Shown here one piece after another: positions 22,451 through 28,757 of a stretch of 36,863 nucleotides of DNA. Under the pieces are notes generated by a model. It was not told where the DNA came from, searched no databases, and was given only the letters and a program-made list of their open reading frames with translations. Both the position numbers and the translations under genes were made by a program. Within the stretch, counting starts at the first letter, position 1, and each line of letters begins with the position of its first letter. The DNA is from a virus: positions 1 to 36,863 of IMG/VR virus record IMGVR_UViG_3300042309_002224; one strand, given 5' to 3'.

Positions 22451-23856
22451 CAGCGCTGCCACCCCATGTCACTGAAGCGCTGGCGCTGCCCGTCCCAATG
22501 CGACCGGACGGTGCACTCGCGCCCGTGCCGGTTCTTGGCGACGATCAACTCAGCGAGGCCGCGGATCTCCTTGGCCTGTTGCTCAAAGGCAGTCTGCCGC
22601 GCCATGAACTTGACGCCGTCCTCTCCCTCCTTTCGCTCCGGTTCCCGGAGGTAGTAGTCCGGCCGGTAGATGAACACGATCTGGTCGGCATCCTGCTCGA
22701 TCGACCCAGAGTCGCGCAGGTCGCTCTTCAACGGCCGCTTATCGTCGCGGCTCTCGACCTGGCGGGAAAGCTGGGACAAGGCGATGATCGGCACGTCGAG
22801 ATCCTTGGCCGCCAGCTTCAGGTCGCGGGTGATGCGGCTCACCTCCTCCACCCGGTTCCTGCTGTCGCCACCGACCAGCAGCTGGATGTAGTCGACCACG
22901 ATCAGCGCCAGGCCGCGGCGGCGCTGCAGGCGCCGGGCGCTCGCCACCATCGAGGCGACGGTCTTGTGGCGACCGTCGTCGATCTCCATCGGGAGTTCTG
23001 CGATCTCGGCGCCGACGGCACAGATGCGCCGCCAGTCCTCGTTCGTGAGCGGTCCGCTCTGTTGCTTGTCGATCGGGATGCCGGTGCGGGCCGCGATGAT
23101 GCGCTGGCCGATCTGCTCGCGGGACATCTCGTGGCTGTAGAATGCGACGAAGCCGCCGGCTCGGGCCGTGGCCTCGGCCGCGTTGATCGCGAGCGCGGTC
23201 TTGCCCATGCCCGGCCTCGCAGCATAGACGATCAGGTTGCCGTTCCGGGCCCCGCCCAGCGCCTTGTCGAGATCGCCCACGCCGGTCGGCTTGCCGGCGA
23301 TCGCCGCATCCCCGCGCATCACCGCCTCGAGGTGATGCAGGGTTGAGCGCATCACGGCGCCCATGTCACGCAGACCCTTGTCGCCGCCGCCGCGCTGCTC
23401 GAGGTCGGCGAGCGCCGCTTCGGTGGTGCGCAGCACGGCCCCCGCGTCCTCGCCAGCAACGGCCTGCTGGCCGAGGTCGCGCGACACCCTGATGAGGCCG
23501 CGGCGCAGCGAGGAGTCGGCTACCTTCTTGGCGTAGCCGGCCAGGCTCCGGAAGTCTGTCGCAACGAACGATGCCGCGCGCATGGCGGTGATGGCGAGGC
23601 GCCATTCCTCCGCCTTCTCGTGCGCACCCATCAGATTGATCAGATCGGCGACCGTCACCGGCGTGCCGCGGGCGTCGTTCTCGACCAGGGCCCGGAACAG
23701 GGTCGCATAGCCCTCATCGTGGAAATCATCGGCGCGCACGATATCGGCGCAGTCGGCGACGTGAGCCGGCGCTTGCAGCAGCCCCTGCAGCAGCCACAGC
23801 TCTGCTTCGGTGTCCTGCGGGACTGCCCCGTCCGGGCGGATCTGAATGACGGTCAT
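22450..23856 (-). CDS. dnaB: Replicative DNA helicase, DnaB-like
   Basis: A 468-residue helicase that would unwind the fork during phage replication. The N-terminal domain (1-~110) includes DTEAELWLLQGLLQAP near residues 15-30. The RecA-like core has ARPGMGKTALAINAAE (Walker A), FYSHEMSREQIGQRI (motif H1a-like), LALIVVDYIQLL (Walker B) and LSQLSRQVESR, DLRDSGSIEQDAD (H3/H4 region). It is slightly shorter than chromosomal DnaB, usual for phage versions. ATG 23856 lies after a two-base gap from the preceding stop and has GAGG upstream; a longer frame to 24129 is a shadow. The gene immediately precedes the initiator-like gene and overlaps its possible GTG start. Confidence 0.94.
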   Translation of the reverse strand: MTVIQIRPDGAVPQDTEAELWLLQGLLQAPAHVADCADIVRADDFHDEGYATLFRALVENDARGTPVTVADLINLMGAHEKAEEWRLAITAMRAASFVATDFRSLAGYAKKVADSSLRRGLIRVSRDLGQQAVAGEDAGAVLRTTEAALADLEQRGGGDKGLRDMGAVMRSTLHHLEAVMRGDAAIAGKPTGVGDLDKALGGARNGNLIVYAARPGMGKTALAINAAEATARAGGFVAFYSHEMSREQIGQRIIAARTGIPIDKQQSGPLTNEDWRRICAVGAEIAELPMEIDDGRHKTVASMVASARRLQRRRGLALIVVDYIQLLVGGDSRNRVEEVSRITRDLKLAAKDLDVPIIALSQLSRQVESRDDKRPLKSDLRDSGSIEQDADQIVFIYRPDYYLREPERKEGEDGVKFMARQTAFEQQAKEIRGLAELIVAKNRHGRECTVRSHWDGQRQRFSDMGWQR

Positions 23857-23858
23857 GC

Positions 23859-24347
23859 TCAGCCTCGATCCAGCGCCAGGCACCAGAGGAGCGCGTCCGC
23901 ATGGACACGCGTGATTTCGCCGCTTTCCATCGCCTCCCCGATTGCCTCCTTGGCCGCGGCCGGCCCGAGGCCAGCGGCGATTTCGTAGATCCGGACGGAC
24001 ACGGGATCGGTCGGCGGGACCGCCTCCTCGATCGCGGCGAGGCGTGCGTTCAGATCGCCGGCCGGGCGAGCGGGTTCGATCGGGCCGGGCGGATCCTGCC
24101 CCTCGGGCGCAGCCGTGACTGGTCCCCAAGCCGCCGCGTCGAGCGGCCAGCCCATGATCTTGGCGATCTCGGACATCGCCGCCGCTTCGATCTGCTGCAG
24201 CGTCGGGTCGATGCCACGGGCGATGCTGTCCAACGCTCGCGCCAGAGCGTCGCCGACGTGCTCGAAGCAGCCGGCGCCTGAACTCACACCCCCTCCCTTA
24301 CCAAGGGAGTGTTCCTCGGGCGGATCCTCAACGTCGCGGGGCGTCAT
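23859..24347 (-). CDS. Hypothetical early phage protein
   Basis: A 162-residue acidic protein starting MTPRDVEDPPEEHS. ATG 24347 has GGAGGG seven bases upstream and shares its A with the TGA of a tiny upstream ORF; a longer start at 24413 is possible. It is predicted mostly helical, with ARALDSIARGIDPTLQQIEA (about 40-60), a Pro-rich hinge (GQDPPGPIEPARP) and a C-terminal AKEAIGEAMESGEITRVHAD. The coding DNA includes CTCCCTT-ACC-AAGGGAG (24294-24310), a tight hairpin. It lies directly before the helicase gene in the early operon; no family is recognised. Confidence 0.65.
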   Translation of the reverse strand: MTPRDVEDPPEEHSLGKGGGVSSGAGCFEHVGDALARALDSIARGIDPTLQQIEAAAMSEIAKIMGWPLDAAAWGPVTAAPEGQDPPGPIEPARPAGDLNARLAAIEEAVPPTDPVSVRIYEIAAGLGPAAAKEAIGEAMESGEITRVHADALLWCLALDRG

Positions 24348-24490
24348 CACCGAACCCTCCGGGTCCGGCGCCAGCGCGTCCTGCGCATCAGGCGGAGGCG
24401 ATAGGCCTTCCATCTCCGCCCGCGCACGAAGAACCAGTCCGAGAGTCCGGCGCAGGTCCACTGCATGGCGGCGGCGATCAGACGGCGCAT
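24347..24490 (-). CDS. Tiny basic ORF between two early genes
   Basis: A 47-codon frame starting MRRLIAAAMQWTCAG and ending in an Arg-rich tail (LMRRTRWRRTRRVR). Its ATG overlaps the end of the preceding gene by 13 bases and its TGA overlaps the next ATG (TGATG), so it exactly fills an otherwise unexplained gap in a coupled operon. The first 20 residues resemble a short hydrophobic or amphipathic helix. It may be a real small protein; the strong overlap on both sides is the main evidence. Confidence 0.5.
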   Translation of the reverse strand: MRRLIAAAMQWTCAGLSDWFFVRGRRWKAYRLRLMRRTRWRRTRRVR

Positions 24491-24843
24491 CGATCCTCGC
24501 GTTGTTGGAGGGCGGCGCGCTTGGCGCGGACCATCTCGAGCTTAAGATCAGCGGCAGCCTCGACCTCGAGGAGGACGACTGCAGCGCGCCGGCGGATTTC
24601 ATCGGCCTCGTGCGCCATGATGGCTGCACGGTTGCCGTACCAGAGGCGTCGGGCCTGCGTGAACGAGATGCGCAGGCGACGCGACGCCCTGCGGATGGCG
24701 CCCTTCACCGTCTCCCCGGGCTCTTCCGGGTAGGCTGCTAGGCGCACCAGCTCGCGCATCTCATCGACGATGCCGTCCGCCGCTGTCATTTCGGAGGGAC
24801 TCGGAACGGATTGTTCCGCGAGGCGGAACGAGACGGTTCGCAT
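24478..24843 (-). CDS. Hypothetical early phage protein, helical and basic
   Basis: A 121-residue protein starting MRTVSFRLAEQS, with AGGAG about ten bases before ATG 24843; the internal ATG 24789 lacks a site. The centre reads VKGAIRRASRRLRISFTQAR followed by RLWYGNRAAI, which resembles a helix-turn-helix region, then a long Ala/Glu helix (RRRAAVVLLEVEAAADLKLE). Proteins of this layout (conserved RLWYG-type motif) recur early in alphaproteobacterial prophages. A DNA-binding regulatory role is plausible from composition but not proven. It is the first clear gene of the leftward early operon after the Cro-like gene. Confidence 0.68.
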   Translation of the reverse strand: MRTVSFRLAEQSVPSPSEMTAADGIVDEMRELVRLAAYPEEPGETVKGAIRRASRRLRISFTQARRLWYGNRAAIMAHEADEIRRRAAVVLLEVEAAADLKLEMVRAKRAALQQREDRCAV

Positions 24844-24911
24844 GTCGGAACGGCTCCTGCGCTATCGATTGAAGCGCTGGAGACGTGAGGATCATCGTGA
24901 ACATCGGAACG
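24802..24911. repeat. Cluster of CGGAAC(G) motifs at the start of an early gene
   Basis: CGGAACG occurs on the plus strand at 24802, 24824, 24846 and 24905, and its inverse GTTCCG at 24813. Two of the steps are exactly 22 bases (24802, 24824, 24846), about two helical turns. The cluster spans the start region of the 24843 gene. It may be a protein-binding site; codon bias alone does not explain the copies outside the gene. Confidence 0.35.
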
Positions 24912-25319
24912 AAGCAGATCGGAGCCGAAGGCGAGGGCGGTGAGACGCCCTCCCCTCATCCCAGCAGAGATCGACCGGCGGCGTCCGCCGGAGAGATCGG
25001 GAGCGTGCTCAGGGTGGCCTCCCCAGGCCCGGCACCCTCCCGGTGCGGCCGGGGTCGGACGGGATGGATCCGACCCCGGCGCGAGGTGGATGAAGGAGCG
25101 CAAGCGATGCCGAGCCCGATGCGGAAGATTGCCGAAGCCCTCCGGCGCCTCTGCGCCGAATTCACCGCGCTGCCGCCGCGCTGGAATCGTGAGATGATTG
25201 TTGTGTGACACGTGGCATGCACCGCGGCCCTCGCTTCCTTCGCCGATCGTCTGCGACGGGGTTGGCATGATGGTCGCCGCGCTCACCATCTGAGTGTCGA
25301 CACAACGCAGGGGGGCGCG
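24844..25319. other. Immunity-region gap with strong hairpins and no certain gene
   Basis: No convincing minus-strand gene fills this stretch. A plus-strand frame (GTG 24885 to 25208, 107 codons) starts plausibly (MRIIVNIGTKQIGAEGEG) but becomes Pro/Arg-rich, and its last 33 codons could start on their own at ATG 25106 behind an AAGGAG site; neither is certain. At 25048-25080 a perfect 12-bp stem (GCCGGGGTCGGA and its inverse) encloses a 9-base loop, and GCACC/GGTGC forms a small hairpin just before it. The region may make a structured leader or a small RNA in the early transcript. Confidence 0.35.
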
Positions 25320-25613
25320 GTGGACGAAGAAGCAGCTGCTGGAAGAGCGCTGACGGCGCAGATCTTCGGCACGATCACTACACAGCGGTTCATGATCGAG
25401 CTGCTGCTGATGAGGTACTTCTTGGATTTCCCCGATCCGATCGCAACGTGCGACGAGACGGAGGATGCGCTGCTGACGAGCCGCCCGACTGGAGACCCCG
25501 GTGCCGACCCCGACATGGCGTATGCAATTCTGCAAGCAAGCGAGGCGGAGATCGAAAGAACGATGTCCGCCGTCCGGTCTCGCCTGAGAGCGAGACTCGA
25601 CCTGCCGGAATGA
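25320..25613 (+). CDS. Hypothetical protein encoded against the lytic operon
   Basis: A 97-residue acidic protein starting at GTG 25320 (MDEEAAAGRALTAQIFG), behind an AGGGGGG tract. Codons are strongly G/C-ended, in keeping with a real gene. The segment RFMIELLLMRYFLDFPDPI is hydrophobic, and the C-terminus AEIERTMSAVRSRLRARL is helical. It runs rightward inside the leftward early arm, so leftward transcripts would be antisense to it. Such placement next to the switch is typical for genes expressed in the lysogen, such as exclusion or accessory functions. No family is recognised. Confidence 0.55.
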   Translation: MDEEAAAGRALTAQIFGTITTQRFMIELLLMRYFLDFPDPIATCDETEDALLTSRPTGDPGADPDMAYAILQASEAEIERTMSAVRSRLRARLDLPE

Positions 25614-25654
25614 ACCAGCGGCGGCCGCACTCGCTTGGCAGGACCAGCGTGCAA

Positions 25655-25873
25655 TCATGCGGCGCATTTCTCACCCCGCCCCTGCTGCCGAAAGTCACTG
25701 ACCGTGACAGCGCCAGCTGTTTCATCGACGATCTTCAGCAGCGTCGGAACCGACGGCGTCTGCTTGCCTGTCTCGATCCTTGAGAGAGAGGCAGTGGAGA
25801 TGCCGATCCGCGACGCGAGCGTCTGCAGCGACAATCCCGTGGACCTGCGATATAGCCGAAGGGCGTGAGGCAT
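25655..25873 (-). CDS. Cro-like XRE-family regulator
   Basis: A 72-residue protein with one helix-turn-helix: LRLYRRSTGLSLQTLASRIG then ISTASLSRIETGKQTPSVPT, the XRE/Cro pattern with the recognition helix around ISTASLSRIE. There is no other domain. It is divergent from the CI-type gene and is the first gene behind the leftward early promoter, the usual place for Cro. ATG 25873 is preceded one codon earlier by an in-frame GTG; no strong Shine-Dalgarno is seen. It would compete for the same operators as the repressor. Confidence 0.85.
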   Translation of the reverse strand: MPHALRLYRRSTGLSLQTLASRIGISTASLSRIETGKQTPSVPTLLKIVDETAGAVTVSDFRQQGRGEKCAA

Positions 25874-25879
25874 CACTCG

Positions 25880-25907
25880 TTATTACGCCAAACGGAAATT
25901 TGCGCAA
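25880..25907 (-). promoter_or_regulatory. Leftward early promoter with embedded operator
   Basis: Reading leftward, TTGCGC (25907-25902), a 16-base spacer and TAATAA (25885-25880) form the predicted promoter of the Cro-like gene and the early operon. The spacer and -10 contain AATTTCCGTTTGGCGTAA (25900-25883), an imperfect TTACG-N5-CGKAA palindrome. Repressor binding there would block polymerase. Confidence 0.65.
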
Positions 25908-25927
25908 GAGATTTTCGGCTCGCGATA

Positions 25928-25956
25928 GCGACAAACCTTTACGTATTCCGTAAAAT
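25928..25956 (+). promoter_or_regulatory. cI promoter with palindromic operator
   Basis: A weak -35 (GCGACA, 25928-25933), a 17-base spacer and TAAAAT (25951-25956) precede the repressor ATG at 25964 by only seven bases, so the cI transcript should be leaderless, as from lambda PRM. The spacer carries the perfect palindrome TTTACG-TATTC-CGTAAA (25938-25954), which suggests autoregulation. Confidence 0.6.
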
Positions 25957-25963
25957 AGGCATC

Positions 25964-26668
25964 ATGCCAGTGCCAAATCGATCAGCAGCCGAACGTGAGC
26001 GCCACTTCATCCGCGAGTGGCGCAAATTCCGTGGCCTTACCCAGGGCCAGTTGGCCGAGATGGTCGGCACTTCAATCGCCAATATCTCTCGGATTGAAAG
26101 CGGTCAGCAGGGCTATACACAGGACATGCTTGAGGCGATCGCCCGCGCGCTTGGCGTGTCACCCGGTCTGATTATTGGCGCCCCTCCTACAGGAAGGCGA
26201 AGGCCCGGCGCCGATTCCAAATGGCCTGAAGACGCGTATTACGTCCTTCTCACCGGCTATGTGGGGGGAGGCGCAGATGTTCATTTTTGGGACCCCCGCG
26301 ACCGCCAGGGAGAAACAAGGATTGCTGTCGCGGACGCCACCCCTGACATGAAGGCACTAGCCGTGGACGGGGATGGTCTTGCGCCGACGATGCGAGACGG
26401 AGACATACTGATTTATAGTGAAAACCCGCCTGAGTACGCTAAATTATTTGGAGAAGAATGCGTTGTTGTGCTGACTGATGGGCGCGCTTTTGTAAAAACT
26501 TTAATGCCAGGGTCAGTCGACGGCCGCTTTAACTTGCTCAATGCCAATCCCGCTTGGCCGGCGATGGTCGATGTCGCAATCTCGCTTGCCATGCCGATCC
26601 TCGGGAAGCTGAGAGGCAAGTGGCGAAAGGATGATTGGTATTACCCTGGCCGTAAAACCGCTGATTGA
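25964..26668 (+). CDS. CI-type prophage repressor, S24 fold without catalytic Ser
   Basis: A 234-residue repressor. Residues ~15-65 are an XRE helix-turn-helix (LTQGQLAEMVGTSIANISRI). Residues ~90-230 are a LexA/S24-like domain, but the nucleophile motif GDSM reads GDGL (Gly138 in place of Ser) and the cleavage-site region reads VGGGAD instead of VGAGA. The lysine in GRAFVKTL (Lys178) is kept, 40 residues after the lost Ser. RecA-stimulated self-cleavage is therefore unlikely; the domain may serve only for dimerisation. The frame is open from 25865, but ATG 25964 fits the leaderless promoter. It should hold the lysogenic state by binding the operators around the gene. Confidence 0.9.
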   Translation: MPVPNRSAAERERHFIREWRKFRGLTQGQLAEMVGTSIANISRIESGQQGYTQDMLEAIARALGVSPGLIIGAPPTGRRRPGADSKWPEDAYYVLLTGYVGGGADVHFWDPRDRQGETRIAVADATPDMKALAVDGDGLAPTMRDGDILIYSENPPEYAKLFGEECVVVLTDGRAFVKTLMPGSVDGRFNLLNANPAWPAMVDVAISLAMPILGKLRGKWRKDDWYYPGRKTAD

Positions 26669-26693
26669 CGATAATTTCCGTTTGGCGTAAATT
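26665..26693 (+). promoter_or_regulatory. Second rightward promoter with duplicated operator
   Basis: TTGACG (26665-26670), a 17-base spacer and TAAATT (26688-26693) form a good promoter for the rightward arm. The spacer contains AATTTCCGTTTGGCGTAA (26673-26690), identical over 18 bases to the reverse complement of 25883-25900. The 57 bases to the next start hold GTCAGC/GCTGAC and GCCC/GGGC small hairpins. Confidence 0.7.
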
Positions 26694-26750
26694 CTTTCTC
26701 GTCAGCCATCGCTGACCGCCCTGCGGGGCGCCCACCTGGGGAGGTAAGAA

Positions 26751-27476
26751 ATGTCATTCGGCGCAATCGCCATCCACCCGAGCAGCTTCACCCTTGACGC
26801 CACTGACGGCGGCGCCGCTATCGCCGGCGCCCTCGTGCGCAGCTGGCGCGAGGGCGGCGCGGCCGCCGATCCGTTCCTCGCCGCGCACGCAGCATGGAAG
26901 GCCGCCTCGGAAGTCCACACGGCCGCTGAGAGCCGCATGAGCGAACGCGAAGAGGCGGCGGTAGCAAAGTATGGCATCGATGCGCTGTGGGCCAAGGTCC
27001 AGATCGGTATCAACCGGTCCAACGGCGAGCCGCGGTTCGCATTTTCCGATGATCAGATCGACGCACTGATCGCGGACCGGATCAAGGGCTTCCAAGCTGT
27101 GGCGTCGAAAGGCGGCACCGTCGTCTCCACCGAGAATGGCCTCGTCCCGCTAGCGGACGTCATTCAGCGCCTGCACGCCAAGGGCGAAAAGATGCGGGCC
27201 GAGCTCAAGGCCGACGAGCAGCGAGTCGCGGCCCTTCGAGCAGAGTTCGGCATCGACGTGGAGAGCGCCGCGGTCAAACAAGCAACGGACGCACTGGGGA
27301 TCGCGGAGGGCGCCCTCTATGCCTGCCCGGCGACCACGCCGGCGGGTATCGCCCTGAAGCTGGCCACGCTGGCCGAGTGCTTCGGCTGGGCTGAGGGGGA
27401 AGTCGCTCCCGATTTCGAGCGCTCCGCCTTCGCCGGCATCCTCGCCGACCTGCAGCGCTTGGGAGGGCGGAACTGA
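26751..27476 (+). CDS. Hypothetical protein, first gene of the rightward arm
   Basis: A 241-residue protein starting MSFGAIAIHPSSFTLDA, with a strong GGGGAGG site. It is mostly helical; a likely coiled coil lies around 120-160 (DVIQRLHAKGEKMRAELKAD), and the N-terminal part has WKAASEVHTAAESRMSERE. No family is recognised. It overlaps the next gene by one base (TGATG). Being the first gene behind the repressor-controlled promoter, it is probably made early after induction or infection. Confidence 0.72.
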   Translation: MSFGAIAIHPSSFTLDATDGGAAIAGALVRSWREGGAAADPFLAAHAAWKAASEVHTAAESRMSEREEAAVAKYGIDALWAKVQIGINRSNGEPRFAFSDDQIDALIADRIKGFQAVASKGGTVVSTENGLVPLADVIQRLHAKGEKMRAELKADEQRVAALRAEFGIDVESAAVKQATDALGIAEGALYACPATTPAGIALKLATLAECFGWAEGEVAPDFERSAFAGILADLQRLGGRN

Positions 27477-27793
27477 TGGCCCCGCTCGACTTCGTACAAC
27501 CCGCTCCGACGCAGCCGGCCTATTCGCCCACCGACGTCACGGACGCAGGCGCGTGTGTGGACCGCCTGCTGGCTCTCGGATGGCGGCTGCATCTCGCCAT
27601 CCACTCCGACGGCCAGTTTGGCCTGCATGAGCAATACGCCGAGACCCAGGAAGCGAACGCGGAGGGTCATTCGATCTCCGCCTTCTTGAGGGAGACCGCT
27701 CAGCGCCGCACTGCGGTTAGGCAGGCCCTGATCGAGCGCGGCCTGTTCTTCCATACCGGGCCGGCGCCGAAGATCTGGCGCGAAACCGACTGA
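27476..27793 (+). CDS. Hypothetical early protein
   Basis: A 105-residue protein starting MAPLDFVQPAPTQPAYS, coupled to the preceding gene by TGATG. It has an N-terminal Pro-rich arm, then CVDRLLALGWRLHLAIHSDG and the C-terminal FLRETAQRRTAVRQALIERG. The fold looks alpha/beta; no family is recognised. It shares its first five residues (MAPLD) with the gene at 27889, perhaps a trace of duplication, although the rest does not align. Confidence 0.68.
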   Translation: MAPLDFVQPAPTQPAYSPTDVTDAGACVDRLLALGWRLHLAIHSDGQFGLHEQYAETQEANAEGHSISAFLRETAQRRTAVRQALIERGLFFHTGPAPKIWRETD

Positions 27794-27888
27794 CAGCCGC
27801 CTCACGCGGGCACGGGCCCGCGCATGCACGTGACGCGCCGCGCGCCCCGCGCGCGACGCACCATCCACAGCCTCACGAGGAAATCATC
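27794..27888. other. GC-rich spacer with hairpin
   Basis: This 95-base spacer has a 7-bp GC stem, CGCGGGC (27805-27811) with GCCCGCG (27816-27822), but no T-run follows. Its tail (GGGCCCG, GCGCATGC, TGACGCGCC) echoes the 3' end of the gene ending at 28682, which has GGGCCCG, GCGCATGC and TGAGGCGCGCC. Confidence 0.4.
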
Positions 27889-28254
27889 ATGGCCCCTCTC
27901 GACGGCGCAAACGCCACATCCCAGCCGAGCAGTGACGACATCGACATCCTGTCCCTCGCGCAGATCGTGTGGCGCGAAGGCGCCAACCTCGATGCGTCCC
28001 AGGACGTCGACCAGATGACGTTCAATCGAAGCTGTGACCGGCTCAACCGGATGCGCGAACAGATCCTGGCGATCCCCGCGCACACCCCCGCCCGCGCGGC
28101 CGCAAAGCTCCGCGTTGGGCTCTGGCCCGACCTCCTGTCCAGCGATGGCGCACCCGTCGATCTCGGCCGGGAGTTGGACCCGAGCGAGCGCATGGCGCTC
28201 CAGGTCCTCTCCGACCTCGACGCCATGGCCGCGGCGCAGGGAGGCGCGTCGTGA
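27889..28254 (+). CDS. Hypothetical early protein
   Basis: A 121-residue acidic protein starting MAPLDGANATSQPSSDD, with a GAGGAAA site. The first 30 residues are Ser/Asp-rich; LAQIVWREGANLD and CDRLNRMREQILAI follow, then PAHTPARAAAKLRVGLWPD near residues 63-82. The pattern of IPAxTPAGxAAKL in the second half is common in unclassified prophage proteins of Rhodospirillales and Rhizobiales. The gene at 27476-27793 has no such segment; the 26751 gene has a related CPATTPAGIALKLATLAE. This hints at a shared small motif in the operon. Stop and next start overlap (GTGA). Confidence 0.7.
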   Translation: MAPLDGANATSQPSSDDIDILSLAQIVWREGANLDASQDVDQMTFNRSCDRLNRMREQILAIPAHTPARAAAKLRVGLWPDLLSSDGAPVDLGRELDPSERMALQVLSDLDAMAAAQGGAS

Positions 28255-28682
28255 CCGCCGCCCTGGCCAGCAGCCGCGAGACCCGCTTCCCGCCGCTCGC
28301 CCAGCCTGCGCGGCCGCGCGGCGCCCCGGTAAGCATCGCCGGCATCGTACACCGCGCCTACGACGCGGAGCATGGGCGAAAGTTGTTCCGGCTCCCGACC
28401 CGCGAGGAGTTCGACGCTACCGCCTGGATCGCCGAAGCCCGCGCCGCCGGTATCGGAATCAGCATCGGACCGCTGGAGGAGATGAAGTTCGATCTGTCCA
28501 GCGCCGCGCCCGGCGCCTTCCGTCGGCTGATGGCCGTCGGGATCGATCTGTGGGGCGAGGCGGTGAAGATCGAGTTGCGTCGGGAGATGGCCGGCCAGGG
28601 GTCGGGCGCGGGCCCGTACGTGCACGCGCATGCGCGTGAGGCGCGCCACGCGCCAGGCGGGCGCGAGGCAGCTGACTCTTAA
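28251..28682 (+). CDS. Hypothetical early protein, GTG start
   Basis: A 143-residue protein. GTG 28251 overlaps the preceding stop, which fixes the start. N-terminal Arg/Pro-rich (ASSRETRFPPLAQPA); a central block TREEFDATAWIAEARAAGIG and GAFRRLMAVGIDLWGEAVK; a low-complexity His/Ala/Arg tail (YVHAHAREARHAPGG) encoded by a GC palindromic stretch. No family is recognised. It is the last gene before a strong terminator, so the first rightward transcription unit has four genes. Confidence 0.65.
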   Translation: MTAALASSRETRFPPLAQPARPRGAPVSIAGIVHRAYDAEHGRKLFRLPTREEFDATAWIAEARAAGIGISIGPLEEMKFDLSSAAPGAFRRLMAVGIDLWGEAVKIELRREMAGQGSGAGPYVHAHAREARHAPGGREAADS

Positions 28683-28696
28683 TCAGCGGTTCAGCA

Positions 28697-28733
28697 AGCG
28701 TGGCCCAGGGCGACCGGGGCCACGCTCTTTCTT
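28697..28733 (+). terminator. Intrinsic terminator inside the rightward arm
   Basis: AGCGTGGCCC (28697-28706) pairs with GGGCCACGCT (28717-28726) over a ten-base loop, followed by CTTTCTTC. This is a textbook rho-independent terminator. It separates the four unknown early genes from the zinc-finger/excisionase/integrase group, so antitermination or a second promoter is needed to express the latter. Confidence 0.8.
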
Positions 28734-28757
28734 CATCCGCCTAGGAGCCCACAGAGA

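Noticed and set aside
24294-24310. CTCCCTT-ACC-AAGGGAG hairpin as a terminator
   Set aside because: It is inside a coding frame, has no T-run and lies upstream of the helicase gene in the same operon.
24885-25208. Plus-strand gene of 107 codons starting at GTG 24885
   Set aside because: Its start looks plausible but the middle is Pro/Arg-rich and spans strong hairpins. Kept only as part of the gap description.
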